Part shown: positions 52,361-61,654 of the stretch, one piece after another
How positions within the stretch are numbered: the first letter of the stretch is position 1
How the letters are laid out: each line of letters starts with the position of its first letter
Origin: Alphaproteobacteria bacterium
GTDB lineage: Bacteria > Pseudomonadota > Alphaproteobacteria > UBA6615
NCBI GenBank assembly: GCA_039980135.1
Contig: JBDXCV010000003.1
Span: 124,001-188,000, forward strand
Length of the DNA: 64,000 bases
Direction: 5' to 3'
The notes under the pieces: generated by a model
Told to the model about the DNA's origin: nothing
The model's input: only the letters and a program-made list of their open reading frames with translations
The model's database searches: none
Made by a program: the position numbers and the translations under genes

Positions 52361-53062
52361 ATGACCACGCACAGAACATTCGGCCGGCCTGCCGGTCTCG
52401 CTTGCACGCGGCGCGCGTTACTGACCCGGTTCGCCGGCATGGCCGGGGGCGTCGGCGCGGGCATTCTCGTACCCTCATGGGCCCGGGCCGCCGGGTCCGG
52501 CGGCGCCGGCCTGTTCGGATATACCGACGTGAGACGCGAGAATTCGTCCCGGTTTCCCAAATGGAAAGGCGCACTCAACCGGACCTTCAAGGAGCGGGAA
52601 TCCCTCGCACGGCCATGCCGACCGGGACACATATCCGGATGCCAGATGCATGAATGGCAGTCGCTTCTGGACAGTCTCGGGCAAACGGCACTCCCCGCCC
52701 AGCTCGACACGATCAACCGGGAGATGAACCGGCGCAAATACGTGCTCGATCCGGTGAACTGGGGGGTGAAGGACTACTGGGCCTCGCCCGCGCAGTTCTT
52801 TCGCAAGAATGGCGACTGTGAGGATTTCTCGATCGCCAAATACATGTCGCTGCGCGCCCTCGGGATACCGGCCGCACGCATGCGCGTGGTCGTCCTCAAC
52901 GACGAGAATCTGCGCATTCCGCATGCCATACTGGCAGTGCACGATGGCCGAGACGAGCTGGTGCTCGACAATCAGATCAGCCAGGTCGTCAGCCACCGGT
53001 TAATACGTCACTACCGTCCGATCTTCTCGATCAACGAAGAGGGCTGGTGGCTGCACCGCTAG
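52361..53062 (+). CDS. LapG-type transglutaminase-like cysteine protease
   Basis: Periplasmic protease of the bacterial transglutaminase-like family (PF06035), 233 residues. The exported N-terminus has a twin-arginine-like motif (TRRALLTRFAGMAGG). The catalytic triad is C153 (NGDCEDFSIAKY), H188 (IPHAILAV) and D203 (VLDNQ). LapG cuts large surface adhesins and releases them when the inner-membrane receptor LapD stops binding c-di-GMP. No LapD is seen in the window, but a LapB-like secretion ATPase is at 63128. GTG at 52358 is an alternative start. Confidence 0.88.
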   Translation: MTTHRTFGRPAGLACTRRALLTRFAGMAGGVGAGILVPSWARAAGSGGAGLFGYTDVRRENSSRFPKWKGALNRTFKERESLARPCRPGHISGCQMHEWQSLLDSLGQTALPAQLDTINREMNRRKYVLDPVNWGVKDYWASPAQFFRKNGDCEDFSIAKYMSLRALGIPAARMRVVVLNDENLRIPHAILAVHDGRDELVLDNQISQVVSHRLIRHYRPIFSINEEGWWLHR

Positions 53063-53175
53063 ATCGACTCCCGCCGGAATCCGCAAAAGTCAAAGTGTTC
53101 CCGATATTTAGCCGTTTGCGGTGACACCGCGATTTCGTCTATTTTCCGCCCTTCAAGGTGCGCGAAAGGTAGTGC

Positions 53176-54603
53176 ATGGCCGACGGCAAAAGATTCGCAG
53201 GAGACCTCCAGACCGGTGCCTCGGTCATCCTGCGCATGGGCGACATCCTGTTGGTCGGGTTGTTTGCCGTCGGGGCATACTGGGCCTGGCACGGCAATCT
53301 GGCGCTGCCCGCGATCTACGGCCAGGGCATCATCGCCGCGATGCTGCTGACCGCGAACTTTTTCCACGTCGCGCACCTCTACGAAACGCCCAATATCGAC
53401 AGATTCCTCTACCAGTTCGGCCGCATGTCGGTCGGCTGGACGGCGGTCATGTTCACCCTGCTGGCGCTGGCCTTCATCACCAAGACAACGGACAGTTTCT
53501 CGCGCGCCTGGGCCTTGATCTGGTACCCGATGGTGCTGGGCGGCCTGCTGGTGCTGCGGATTCTGCTCATCCTGCAGATCGCGCGCTGGCGCGAGCGCGG
53601 CGATCTGCGGCAGAACGTGGCCGTGATCGGCGCCGGCGAATATGGCCAGCGCCTGATCCGCGAAATGCTCGCGTCGGACAACAAGAGCGTGAACATCGTC
53701 GGGCTGTTCGACCGGCGCGCGTCACGCATTCCCGAAGAAGTCGAGGGGGTCCCCGTGCGCGGCGGGATCAATGATCTCCTGAACTATGTCCGCGCAAACC
53801 GGGTCGACGAGATCATTGTCGCCCTGCCCTGGCGCTCCGGCGGCACCCTGCTGGACCTGGTGCAGTCGCTGAAGAGCGCGCCGGCGAACGTCAAATGGTG
53901 CCCGGAGACGATCGCTTTTCAGCTCCCGGTGCGCAGCCTGTCGAGTATCGCCGGCGTGCCGATGATCAACATCTTCGAACGCCCGATTACCGGCCGGAAT
54001 CTGGTCCTGAAGATGATCGAGGACCGGGTCGGCGCATTTCTCCTGCTGATCGCGCTTTCACCCTTGCTGTTGTTGGTCGCCCTCATGGTCCGGCTGACCA
54101 GCCCCGGCCCCGCGCTGTTTCAGCAAAAGCGCTACGGGTTCAACAATGAAGAATTCACCGTGTACAAGTTCCGCACCATGCGGGCCGAAGCCGCCCAGCC
54201 GTCGAGCGCGCCCGGCAGCGCCGTGGACCAGGCGACCCGGGGTGATCCGCGGGTCACATGGATCGGCCGGTTTCTGCGCAAGTCGAGCCTGGACGAGTTG
54301 CCCCAGTTGATCAATGTCCTGCAGGGCGACATGTCCCTGGTCGGGCCGCGGCCCCATGCGGTCGCCCACAATGAGCAATTCGGCGCGGTGATCGATGAAT
54401 ATTTCGCCCGCCACCGCGTCAAACCCGGAATTACGGGCTGGGCGCAGGTCAACGGGCTTCGCGGCGAGACCGATACGTCGGAGAAAATGCGCCGGCGCGT
54501 GGAGTATGATCTGCACTACATCGACAATTGGTCGATCCTGTTCGATATCCGAATCCTGTTCCTCACCTTGTTTGTGGGATTCGTTAACAAGAACGCCTAC
54601 TAG
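53176..54603 (+). CDS. WcaJ-type polyprenyl-phosphate sugar phosphotransferase
   Basis: Initiating enzyme of polysaccharide synthesis, 475 residues. Four to five N-terminal membrane helices, a CoA-binding-like cytosolic domain (NVAVIGAGEYGQRLIREM) and a C-terminal bacterial sugar transferase domain (FQQKRYGFNNEEFTVYKFRTM; SLDELPQLINVLQGDMSLVGPRPH). It transfers a sugar-1-phosphate, usually glucose, to undecaprenyl phosphate. It is followed by an O-antigen ligase-like gene 34 bases downstream. Confidence 0.93.
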   Translation: MADGKRFAGDLQTGASVILRMGDILLVGLFAVGAYWAWHGNLALPAIYGQGIIAAMLLTANFFHVAHLYETPNIDRFLYQFGRMSVGWTAVMFTLLALAFITKTTDSFSRAWALIWYPMVLGGLLVLRILLILQIARWRERGDLRQNVAVIGAGEYGQRLIREMLASDNKSVNIVGLFDRRASRIPEEVEGVPVRGGINDLLNYVRANRVDEIIVALPWRSGGTLLDLVQSLKSAPANVKWCPETIAFQLPVRSLSSIAGVPMINIFERPITGRNLVLKMIEDRVGAFLLLIALSPLLLLVALMVRLTSPGPALFQQKRYGFNNEEFTVYKFRTMRAEAAQPSSAPGSAVDQATRGDPRVTWIGRFLRKSSLDELPQLINVLQGDMSLVGPRPHAVAHNEQFGAVIDEYFARHRVKPGITGWAQVNGLRGETDTSEKMRRRVEYDLHYIDNWSILFDIRILFLTLFVGFVNKNAY

Positions 54604-54637
54604 GGCTCGGCTTGCGCCGATTGCATCGGGATTTCTG

Positions 54638-56053
54638 ATGGCACGCGAATCCACCAAGACCCCACGCTCGCTGCGTATCGCCTTCTTCGGCCTGCTCGCT
54701 GTTCTCGTGCTGGCACCCCTGCCCTTCGGCAGCAACCGCCTATGGGCCTGGAGTTTCCTGTCGCTCATGGTCGGGATGCTTACGCTGTTGTGGGCATATG
54801 GCGTCGTCCGCATGCCCGGGTCCATACGCATACCCTGGCAGCGCCACCTGCCCGCAACGATCATGTTCGGACTGGCCATCATCTGGTTCCTGGTCCAGGC
54901 GAGCGGTTTGACCCCGGCCGCCTGGGATCATCCGATCTGGGCCGACGCGGCGACGGCACTGGGACAGGAAAAGACATTCGGTGCCATCAGTCTTGACCCG
55001 AACGCCTCCTTCGATGGCGCCATGCGCTTGCTCGCCTATGGCGCGGTATTCTGGCTGGCGCTGCATTTCGGCCGCTCCCGACGCCTCGCCCGGCGTATCC
55101 TCTGGGCGATCGTTATCTCCGGCAGCATTTATTCGCTCTACGGGCTGGTGGTCCAGTTTTCGGGAACCAATACGATCCTGTGGTTCGAAAAATGGGCGTA
55201 TGGCGATGTCGTGACGTCGACATTCGTGAACCGGAACAGTTTCGGCACCTATGCCGGGCTGGTGATCATGGCCGCCTTCGGACTGTTGACCTGGGAGGCC
55301 GACGAGGCCGCGTCCCTCGGGATCGCAAACCGGGTCGGCATCGTGCACATGATCGACAGTATGGGCGCGCGCGTGTTCGGGCTGCTGGTTGCCTTGTTCA
55401 TAACCGGCTCGGCGTTGCTCTTCAGCGCGTCTCGCGGCGGCACCATAAGCACGGCGATCGGGATCATGGTGTTTCTGGTCGGACTGGTCCTCTACAAACG
55501 TGAACGCGTACGGCGGGCAATCGTGTTCGCCGGCATCATTTTCATAGGTGCCGCGGTGCTGTTGAGTTTCAGCGGCCGCGAACTCGCAACCCGCCTCGGC
55601 CAGAGTGATAGTGCAGTGTCAGGGCGCGGAGAAATCTGGAATTTTACCCGGCAGGCAATCGACGAGCGTCCCTGGCTGGGTACGGGCCTGAGCACGTTCC
55701 GCGATGTGTCCGTACGTTCGCGTGGTGGGGAGTTATCGCCACGTACAGCACCCTTCTTCCGGGCCCATAACGGCTATCTGGAAATGATTCTCGAGGGCGG
55801 CTACGGGGGCTTCCTGCTTATCGTCGGTTCGATCGCCTGGCTCGGCTTGTGGGCGTTCTACGGCATTGTTTCGCGACACCAGGAAGCCATTTACTCGTGC
55901 ATCGGCCTTGGGGCGATCGGCGTCGTGGGCACCCATGCCTGGGTCGATTTCAGCCTGCAGATTCCCGCCGTCGCCGTGACGTTTGCCGCACTGCTGGCCG
56001 TCGCATGTGCACAGGCCAACCGCCATCGGTCTGAATCAAGGCGCGGCCGTTAG
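54638..56053 (+). CDS. O-antigen ligase/polymerase-like membrane protein
   Basis: Inner-membrane protein of 471 residues with about eleven helices and the Wzy_C region (FSASRGGTISTAIGIMVF; SGRGEIWNFTRQAIDERPWLGTGLSTF; FFRAHNGYLEMILEGGYGG). It is either the repeat-unit polymerase or a ligase; a second such protein is at 42955. The start at 54638 (MARESTKTP) follows the WcaJ-type stop by 34 bases. Convergent with the TPR-like gene. Confidence 0.88.
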   Translation: MARESTKTPRSLRIAFFGLLAVLVLAPLPFGSNRLWAWSFLSLMVGMLTLLWAYGVVRMPGSIRIPWQRHLPATIMFGLAIIWFLVQASGLTPAAWDHPIWADAATALGQEKTFGAISLDPNASFDGAMRLLAYGAVFWLALHFGRSRRLARRILWAIVISGSIYSLYGLVVQFSGTNTILWFEKWAYGDVVTSTFVNRNSFGTYAGLVIMAAFGLLTWEADEAASLGIANRVGIVHMIDSMGARVFGLLVALFITGSALLFSASRGGTISTAIGIMVFLVGLVLYKRERVRRAIVFAGIIFIGAAVLLSFSGRELATRLGQSDSAVSGRGEIWNFTRQAIDERPWLGTGLSTFRDVSVRSRGGELSPRTAPFFRAHNGYLEMILEGGYGGFLLIVGSIAWLGLWAFYGIVSRHQEAIYSCIGLGAIGVVGTHAWVDFSLQIPAVAVTFAALLAVACAQANRHRSESRRGR

Positions 56054-56087
56054 GGTTGGCGTCGCCCGTTCGGCCAATCGGACCGGA

Positions 56088-56786
56088 TCAGGTCTGATCG
56101 CGGCGCAGGAAATACATCATATTGAAACGGGCGCGGGCCTGGGGATCGTCCGACAATGCGGCCCGGACCTGGGACAGACGGTGGCGCGCGCGCGTATAAC
56201 GCACCAGGTCCCGCGGGAACCAGTTCATGGCCAGGCGGATCTGATCTTCGGTCTCCGACTTCAGGTCATCCGGCAGGTCATTCCAGAACAGTAATGCGAT
56301 ATCGAGACGCGTCAGGACAACACGCGGGTCGTAGCGTGCCATCGCGTAGGACATGCGCAAAAAGGGCGCGATTTTTTCCGCCGCCGCGGACCCGTCCCGT
56401 TCGATATGGGCCTGTGCGAGGCGCAGCCAGGAATAGGACGCGGTCGGCGCAAGCCTGATCGACCGCAGATCGGCCCCGATCGCCTCGTCGATCAATTTGC
56501 GGTGGATGTCCGTCCCGCGGTCTTCGCCGCGGGCCAGCGTATAGTTCAGGATACCGAGATCGGACTCGAACCGGGAGAATTGGTACCAGCCCAACGCCGA
56601 CAACCGGCTCGCCCGGGCAATTCGTAGATCGACCCGGGGCACTTTTTCACCGCGCCCGATCTCGCGCACGGTCTCGTCAAAGGGGCTCGTGATAATGCCG
56701 GCCACAAGTCGCGGGACCGCCATTGCGATCAGGGGGAACGCGACGATAAGCGCGATGAGTGCGGCTGTCAGTCTGTTGCGGGACAT
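56088..56786 (-). CDS. Membrane-anchored helical-repeat protein of the polysaccharide locus
   Basis: Protein of 232 residues with an N-terminal signal anchor (LTAALIALIVAFPLIAMAV) and a periplasmic helical part with TPR-like spacing (FSRFESDLGILNYTLARGED, APTASYSWLRLAQAHIERDG). It follows the Wzc-type kinase gene by 36 bases on the same strand, so it may assist the export complex. Family not recognised. Confidence 0.65.
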   Translation of the reverse strand: MSRNRLTAALIALIVAFPLIAMAVPRLVAGIITSPFDETVREIGRGEKVPRVDLRIARASRLSALGWYQFSRFESDLGILNYTLARGEDRGTDIHRKLIDEAIGADLRSIRLAPTASYSWLRLAQAHIERDGSAAAEKIAPFLRMSYAMARYDPRVVLTRLDIALLFWNDLPDDLKSETEDQIRLAMNWFPRDLVRYTRARHRLSQVRAALSDDPQARARFNMMYFLRRDQT

Positions 56787-56822
56787 GGATAAAACCCGGC
56801 GCGAATGATTCGAACGAGTATC

Positions 56823-59144
56823 CTACTCGCTGTAGTACTTCCGGTAACTGCCGTAATAGTAGTAACCCGAATCGCCATAGTCATAGGACGCATGCTTCTT
56901 GACGTTGACCTGGGTCAGGACGGTGCCGGCGAGGTTCGCACCCGCCTCCAATGCCTGTTTGACGCCGGCAAGAACGGTCTCGCGACGGGTCTTCTCCCAG
57001 CGGACGAGGAACAGCGTGCGGTCGACATCGCGCATCAGAACCAGCGCGTCCGAGACCGCCATCAACGGCGGCGTATCGAAGATGACCATGTCGTACATCT
57101 CGCCCAGGCGCGGAATGAGCCGACGCATTTCCTCGGAACTCAGCATATCCGTCGGGTTGGGCGCCCGCGACCCGGCCGTCACATAATGCATGGTCGACGA
57201 TGGGTGAATTTCAATCACATCCTCAAGCTCGGCCTGGCCGGCGAGCAAGTCGCTCAAGCCGCGCTGGTTGGGGACATCCATGTATACATGCAGGCTTGAA
57301 TTGCGCAGATCGCAGTCGAGGATACACACGCGCTGGCCGGATTTCGCCGCCGTGATGGCGATCGAAAGCGCAGTCGATGTCTTGCCCTCGCCCGGGATCG
57401 ACGACGTGATCAGCACAGTGCGCGGCGGCTTGTCGACCGACGACAACATCAGGCCCGTTCGCACCGATCTTATCGCCTCGCCATAAGTCGAGTTTGGTCT
57501 CGCCAATGCGAATTCGTGGGGCCGCTTGCCCTCTGCCTGGCTGCGTTGCAGGGCAGGCACCATGCCCAACGCCGCCACGCCGCTCTGGCTTTCGAGCTGT
57601 GCGGTGGATCGGAAACCGCTGTCCATGAACTCGGCCACGAAGGCGAGCGCGAAACCGACGACCGCAGAGAAGGCGATGGCGGCCGCGATCATCAGCCGCT
57701 TTTTCGGGAAGAACGGTCCGCCGGGCACGGTTGCGCGAGAGATAATGCGTGCATCGGCCTCCTGCTCGGTACCTTCGAGGATGTCGGTTTCCTTCAACCG
57801 CTCGAGGAAGGTTTCATAGAGCTGGCGGTTGGCCTGGACTTCACTGGACATGGACTGGAGTGTCGCCTGGGCCTCGTTCTGTTCCTCGAGCGTGCCCTCG
57901 ATCCGCGACAATTCCGATCGAATATTCGCCTCGCGCACGCGGGCGATCTGCAATTCGTTGCGCATATTCGCAGCGACTTTCGACACCTCGCGCTCGATCG
58001 CGCCACGCAGGTCCGCGAGCTCGTTCTCCGCCAGTTGCAAACGCGGGTGCCCGGGGCGCAGCTGGGTCTGGAATTCGGACAGCTTGCGAATAACCTCGGC
58101 TTCCTGTTCGCGCAGACGCGAAATGAGTGCGGAGTTGAGCACCGCTGCGGCGGTTTCGAGACCGGCACCCGATTCGAGCAACTCATTGACCTGGGCGAGC
58201 CGCGCCTCGGTTTCGGACAATGCGATCCGCGCCTCGGCGAGTTCTTCGTTCACGCGGGCCAGTTGCTGCTGATAAACGGTGATGCCGCCAGCATCGATGA
58301 TGCCCGCATCGGAGCGGTAGCGCGCAATTTCCTGTTCCTGTTCGATCACCCGCTCGCGCAGCTCATTCACGCGCGCCGACAGGAAGTCGCCGGCCCGCGA
58401 GGTTGCTTCGCCCCGGTCCGTCAGCTGATCGAGAATATAAAGCTCGGCGGTCGTGTTTGCCGCCAACGCGGTAAATGCCGGATCCTCCGACGTGTAACTG
58501 ATCGTGATGACACGGCTGATGTTGGACGGGGTTACGGACAGGCCACCGAGATACTGACCGGCGGCGAGTTCGCGCAGATACGCCTCGCGATCCTCGGGCT
58601 CCCACGTCATCAGGGGATGGACCTCGGCCTCGGCCTTCGTTTCCTCGGCCTCGACTTCCAGGATGTCCTCGGGACTGCCGATGATGGAAAGCAGGAAGAC
58701 CTTCCCGGCCTTGACCAGGCTTTCGAACAGGCTGGGTTCCGGTTCCCACAGGATCGGATTGAAAAGCGGGCTCTTGGTCAACTGCAGTCGATCGACAGCC
58801 TGAAAGGCGAGCTCGCGACTCTTGATAACTTCAGCCTCGGTTTCGTTCGTATAATAGTCCGGCGTCAACCCGCTCACGACGGATTCAATATCGACCACAT
58901 TCTGCCGGTTCGGCTCCACGACGATCTTGGTACTGGCGGAATAGAGCGGCGTGATCTGGTTAACCATCATCACGGTGATCGCGGTGATGATGAACATGAC
59001 ACCGGCGATCAGGAATTTCCGGCGCCGCAGAATCGACAACAGACGCCGAAGGCTGAAGCCCTCGGACTCAGGCGCCGGCATCATGAAGCCCTGGTCGGGC
59101 TGCGCGCCGTAATCCTGTGTCGGAAATTGCGAAACCGTGCTCAT
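56823..59144 (-). CDS. Wzc/ExoP-type polysaccharide co-polymerase and tyrosine autokinase
   Basis: Inner-membrane protein of 773 residues regulating chain length and export. The N-terminal Wzz domain (FSLRRLLSILRRRKFLIAG, first helix) is followed by a long periplasmic coiled coil, a second helix (LMIAAAIAFSAVVGFALAF) and a cytoplasmic BY-kinase with Walker A SSIPGEGKTST (K588), Walker B VIFDTPPLM and a C-terminal tyrosine cluster (YDYGDSGYYYYGSYRKYYSE) for autophosphorylation. The start at 59144 gives a natural N-terminus. A 469-base leader precedes it. Confidence 0.95.
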   Translation of the reverse strand: MSTVSQFPTQDYGAQPDQGFMMPAPESEGFSLRRLLSILRRRKFLIAGVMFIITAITVMMVNQITPLYSASTKIVVEPNRQNVVDIESVVSGLTPDYYTNETEAEVIKSRELAFQAVDRLQLTKSPLFNPILWEPEPSLFESLVKAGKVFLLSIIGSPEDILEVEAEETKAEAEVHPLMTWEPEDREAYLRELAAGQYLGGLSVTPSNISRVITISYTSEDPAFTALAANTTAELYILDQLTDRGEATSRAGDFLSARVNELRERVIEQEQEIARYRSDAGIIDAGGITVYQQQLARVNEELAEARIALSETEARLAQVNELLESGAGLETAAAVLNSALISRLREQEAEVIRKLSEFQTQLRPGHPRLQLAENELADLRGAIEREVSKVAANMRNELQIARVREANIRSELSRIEGTLEEQNEAQATLQSMSSEVQANRQLYETFLERLKETDILEGTEQEADARIISRATVPGGPFFPKKRLMIAAAIAFSAVVGFALAFVAEFMDSGFRSTAQLESQSGVAALGMVPALQRSQAEGKRPHEFALARPNSTYGEAIRSVRTGLMLSSVDKPPRTVLITSSIPGEGKTSTALSIAITAAKSGQRVCILDCDLRNSSLHVYMDVPNQRGLSDLLAGQAELEDVIEIHPSSTMHYVTAGSRAPNPTDMLSSEEMRRLIPRLGEMYDMVIFDTPPLMAVSDALVLMRDVDRTLFLVRWEKTRRETVLAGVKQALEAGANLAGTVLTQVNVKKHASYDYGDSGYYYYGSYRKYYSE

Positions 59145-59613
59145 CGAATCTTTAAACCTGGACGACCAATCTTGTGAATATAAGCGCGCCCTCACCGCTT
59201 CCGCCGTCAACGAACGCGGAACTGCCAAACTCTATTTGGCACTGATGAAGGGCACTCTCTATACACAAATTCTTGCACTCCGGATCAAAAAAGATCATCT
59301 GCCCCGATAAGAGCAATTTGCATGCCAGACCGCGAACCTGATCCCGACTCTGTCAGATTGCCCCCGCGACGCGCGAAACGGAAATACCCGGCACACGATC
59401 AGGCAGCCCGGATTCGGACTACCCTTGGTATTCTGCGCGAGTATGTGGGGGCTTGAGCGACTTGTAAATGTATTTCTAATAATATGTTTTAAAGTCGGCT
59501 AACAAACAATTGATAAAACTTATTAAAATCCGTTATCCATACCAGGTTTAGGGTGCCGGATAGGCCCGAATACCGGGCTTGGTATCGCCAGCCCTACCTG
59601 TATGATATTCAGT
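59145..59613. other. Intergenic leader region upstream of the Wzc-type gene
   Basis: Gene-free stretch of 469 bases between the export lipoprotein gene and the Wzc-type gene, both minus strand. It contains a 90-base AT-rich part (59456-59540) that could hold a promoter, and a nested dyad: ATACCA (59539-59544) with TGGTAT (59580-59585) around the stem GCCCG / CGGGC (59564-59578). The dyad could form an RNA hairpin in the leader or act as an operator. No gene or known riboswitch was recognised. Confidence 0.4.
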
Positions 59614-60201
59614 CTAAAACAGGCGTCGGCGCACTTCCAGGGTGTCACCCGGCAGCACCGGTGCATTCGGGGTTGCGGCGTATTTGATATCGCCAACTTC
59701 CGTTTCCCGGACGATAACAATCTCAGACTGATCCGCGCGACGGGTAAACCCGCCCGCAATAGCCACCGCCTGTCGCACATTGAGACCGGACAGGAAGGGA
59801 TAGCTGCCCGGCGCGTTCACCTGACCGAGAATATAAAACGGCCGGAAGTTCAGAACCTCAACGGAGACTCGCGGCTCGACCACAAAGTCCCGGTTGAGGT
59901 CGTCCGCGATGATGGCGCGAAGCTCTTCCAGGGTATGACCGCTGGCCTGCACCTGGCCCAGCAGCGGGTAAGCGATCTCGCCCGTACCGTCGACCTCGAA
60001 TTCGCCGGAGAGATCCGGATGACCGAACACGGATATCGCAAGCCTGTCGCCCCCGCCCATCCGGTAAAAACCGCCGCTTGCGGCGTTGTCAGTCGTCAGG
60101 CCGATCTGTTCGGGCGCCAGGGGCAATTCGACATCGGTCGAAATCAGGTCGCACGCCGCAAGAGCAAACATCGCAACAAATAATGTTCCGGTTTTTCGCA
60201 T
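59614..60201 (-). CDS. Wza-type polysaccharide export lipoprotein
   Basis: Outer-membrane export protein of 195 residues, short for Wza. The signal peptide ends in a lipobox (FALAACD, lipidated cysteine near residue 17). The Poly_export domain (YRMGGGDRLAISVFGHPDLSGEFEVDGTGEIAYPLLG, split at DRL) and one SLBB-like domain (FYILGQVNAPGSYPFLSG, LNVRQAVAIAGG) follow. It forms the outer-membrane channel partner of the Wzc-type protein. It follows the beta-barrel gene after 49 bases. Confidence 0.92.
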   Translation of the reverse strand: MRKTGTLFVAMFALAACDLISTDVELPLAPEQIGLTTDNAASGGFYRMGGGDRLAISVFGHPDLSGEFEVDGTGEIAYPLLGQVQASGHTLEELRAIIADDLNRDFVVEPRVSVEVLNFRPFYILGQVNAPGSYPFLSGLNVRQAVAIAGGFTRRADQSEIVIVRETEVGDIKYAATPNAPVLPGDTLEVRRRLF

Positions 60202-60250
60202 GGTCACATTCCTGTTCGCCGGCAGGCGGCGTTCACGCTTGTAATTGATT

Positions 60251-61633
60251 CTATAGTTCCGCGCCAACACGCAAGGACACCCTGTTTTCGGTCATTTCGT
60301 CGGTTGCCAGGTCGCCATCCTGTATTTCACGGGTCAACGACAGCCGGGAGTAGACATTCCGGTTGATGGCCCAGTCGGCGACGAGCCCCAGAATCATGGC
60401 CTGACGCGACGTGTTGGTCCCGATACCCTCGAATTCCTCGACCCGGAACGTCGTCTCGGCCGTCAGAATCCAATCGTCTTGCGGCGTCCAGTCCACACTG
60501 GTGGTCAGGGACCGGGTCAGCGTGCCCGATACGCCCTCGGCCGCCGCGCCTTCGAAAGTCTGGTTCAACGTACCGCTCAGCGTGGTCACCGAGGTCGGAT
60601 TCCAGACGAAGGTGCCACGGGAGAGATAATTGACGGTGTCTTCAAACTGCTCGTCCTTGTTCTTGCGCGTGGACAGGCCGGCGAGAAACTCGAGGAACGT
60701 GATCGGCGTCGCGTTCAAGCGAACGCCCGCAGTCATCTCATATTCGTTATAGTCCCGGATCGTGCCAAAATCGTCCACTTTGACACGGAATCGGCTGAAG
60801 AAGGCCCGTGGTTGCACGAAAACCGTCGTTCCTTCCTCGATCTCCCAGCCAATCCGCGCGCTCCCCTGATAGTCGGTCTCCCAACGGTCCGAGTTGTTGC
60901 GCGGACCGTTATTCTCGAAACTGACCTTGGAAACCTGAAGCTGCAGATTGAGCTGCAACCCGTCGGGGATGGCGCGCGTGAAGCCCAGGACAAGGGAGTT
61001 TACATACGAAATATCGGGCGAAAACTGTTCGCCCGGATCGTCAATATCCCCGCGCGCGCCGTGACCACGCGTGTGACTGAGGCTCGCCGATGCCGATGTA
61101 AAATCGTCAACGACGAGATTCAGCGCCGTAGCAAGGTTGTAATCTTCGAAATTTTCGAGCGGGTGGTTCTTGTGTCGTCCGAAACTCGTGGAGCCCGAGA
61201 AGCTCAGTGAATGATTATCCCAGTCTGATGCAATGACGAGACTGGGCCGATAGACCGTAATCAGTTCGCTCTTGCCTTCGGTCGCACGAAACAGGTTGTC
61301 GGTGTGCGTAAATTCCACCTCGAACTTCGGAAAGGCGATAAACGTACTGATGATGTCTTCGCGTTCCTCATCGGGATCGTAGCCGCCATCTTCGAGCAGG
61401 TCGAACGGCAGTTCGATCAAGCGATCAAGCTCGATTCCTATGGGATTTTTCTCGAAAATGCCGACCCCGCGCACGCTCTCGGCCTGGGCATCCTGCGCGT
61501 ACGCGTGCAACGGTACAGCCAGTGCGTACGTCGCCGCGGCCGCAACGCACACGATGGCCGGAATCAGTTGCCGCCCAAACCGGAAACCCTGGGTGGGGCG
61601 GAATGGGCGGCGATCTGTATACTTCGTTGTCAC
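60251..61633 (-). CDS. Outer-membrane beta-barrel protein of the export system
   Basis: Protein of 460 residues with a long N-terminal signal (IPAIVCVAAAATYALAVPLHAYA) and a mature part rich in alternating strands (SLSFSGSTSFGRHK, LQLNLQLQVSKVSF, RASNTSRQAMILGLV-like) ending in VSLRVGAEL, as expected for an outer-membrane barrel. Such proteins occur beside Wza/Wzc genes in alphaproteobacterial exopolysaccharide loci and may form or assist the secretion channel. Same-strand neighbours are close on both sides. Confidence 0.8.
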   Translation of the reverse strand: MTTKYTDRRPFRPTQGFRFGRQLIPAIVCVAAAATYALAVPLHAYAQDAQAESVRGVGIFEKNPIGIELDRLIELPFDLLEDGGYDPDEEREDIISTFIAFPKFEVEFTHTDNLFRATEGKSELITVYRPSLVIASDWDNHSLSFSGSTSFGRHKNHPLENFEDYNLATALNLVVDDFTSASASLSHTRGHGARGDIDDPGEQFSPDISYVNSLVLGFTRAIPDGLQLNLQLQVSKVSFENNGPRNNSDRWETDYQGSARIGWEIEEGTTVFVQPRAFFSRFRVKVDDFGTIRDYNEYEMTAGVRLNATPITFLEFLAGLSTRKNKDEQFEDTVNYLSRGTFVWNPTSVTTLSGTLNQTFEGAAAEGVSGTLTRSLTTSVDWTPQDDWILTAETTFRVEEFEGIGTNTSRQAMILGLVADWAINRNVYSRLSLTREIQDGDLATDEMTENRVSLRVGAEL

Positions 61634-61654
61634 GCCAGTAAAACTTCCCTGCGG

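Noticed and set aside
53118-53130. Hairpin GCGGT-GAC-ACCGC after the LapG-type gene
   Set aside because: Only a 5-bp stem with a poor T-run; not convincing as a terminator.
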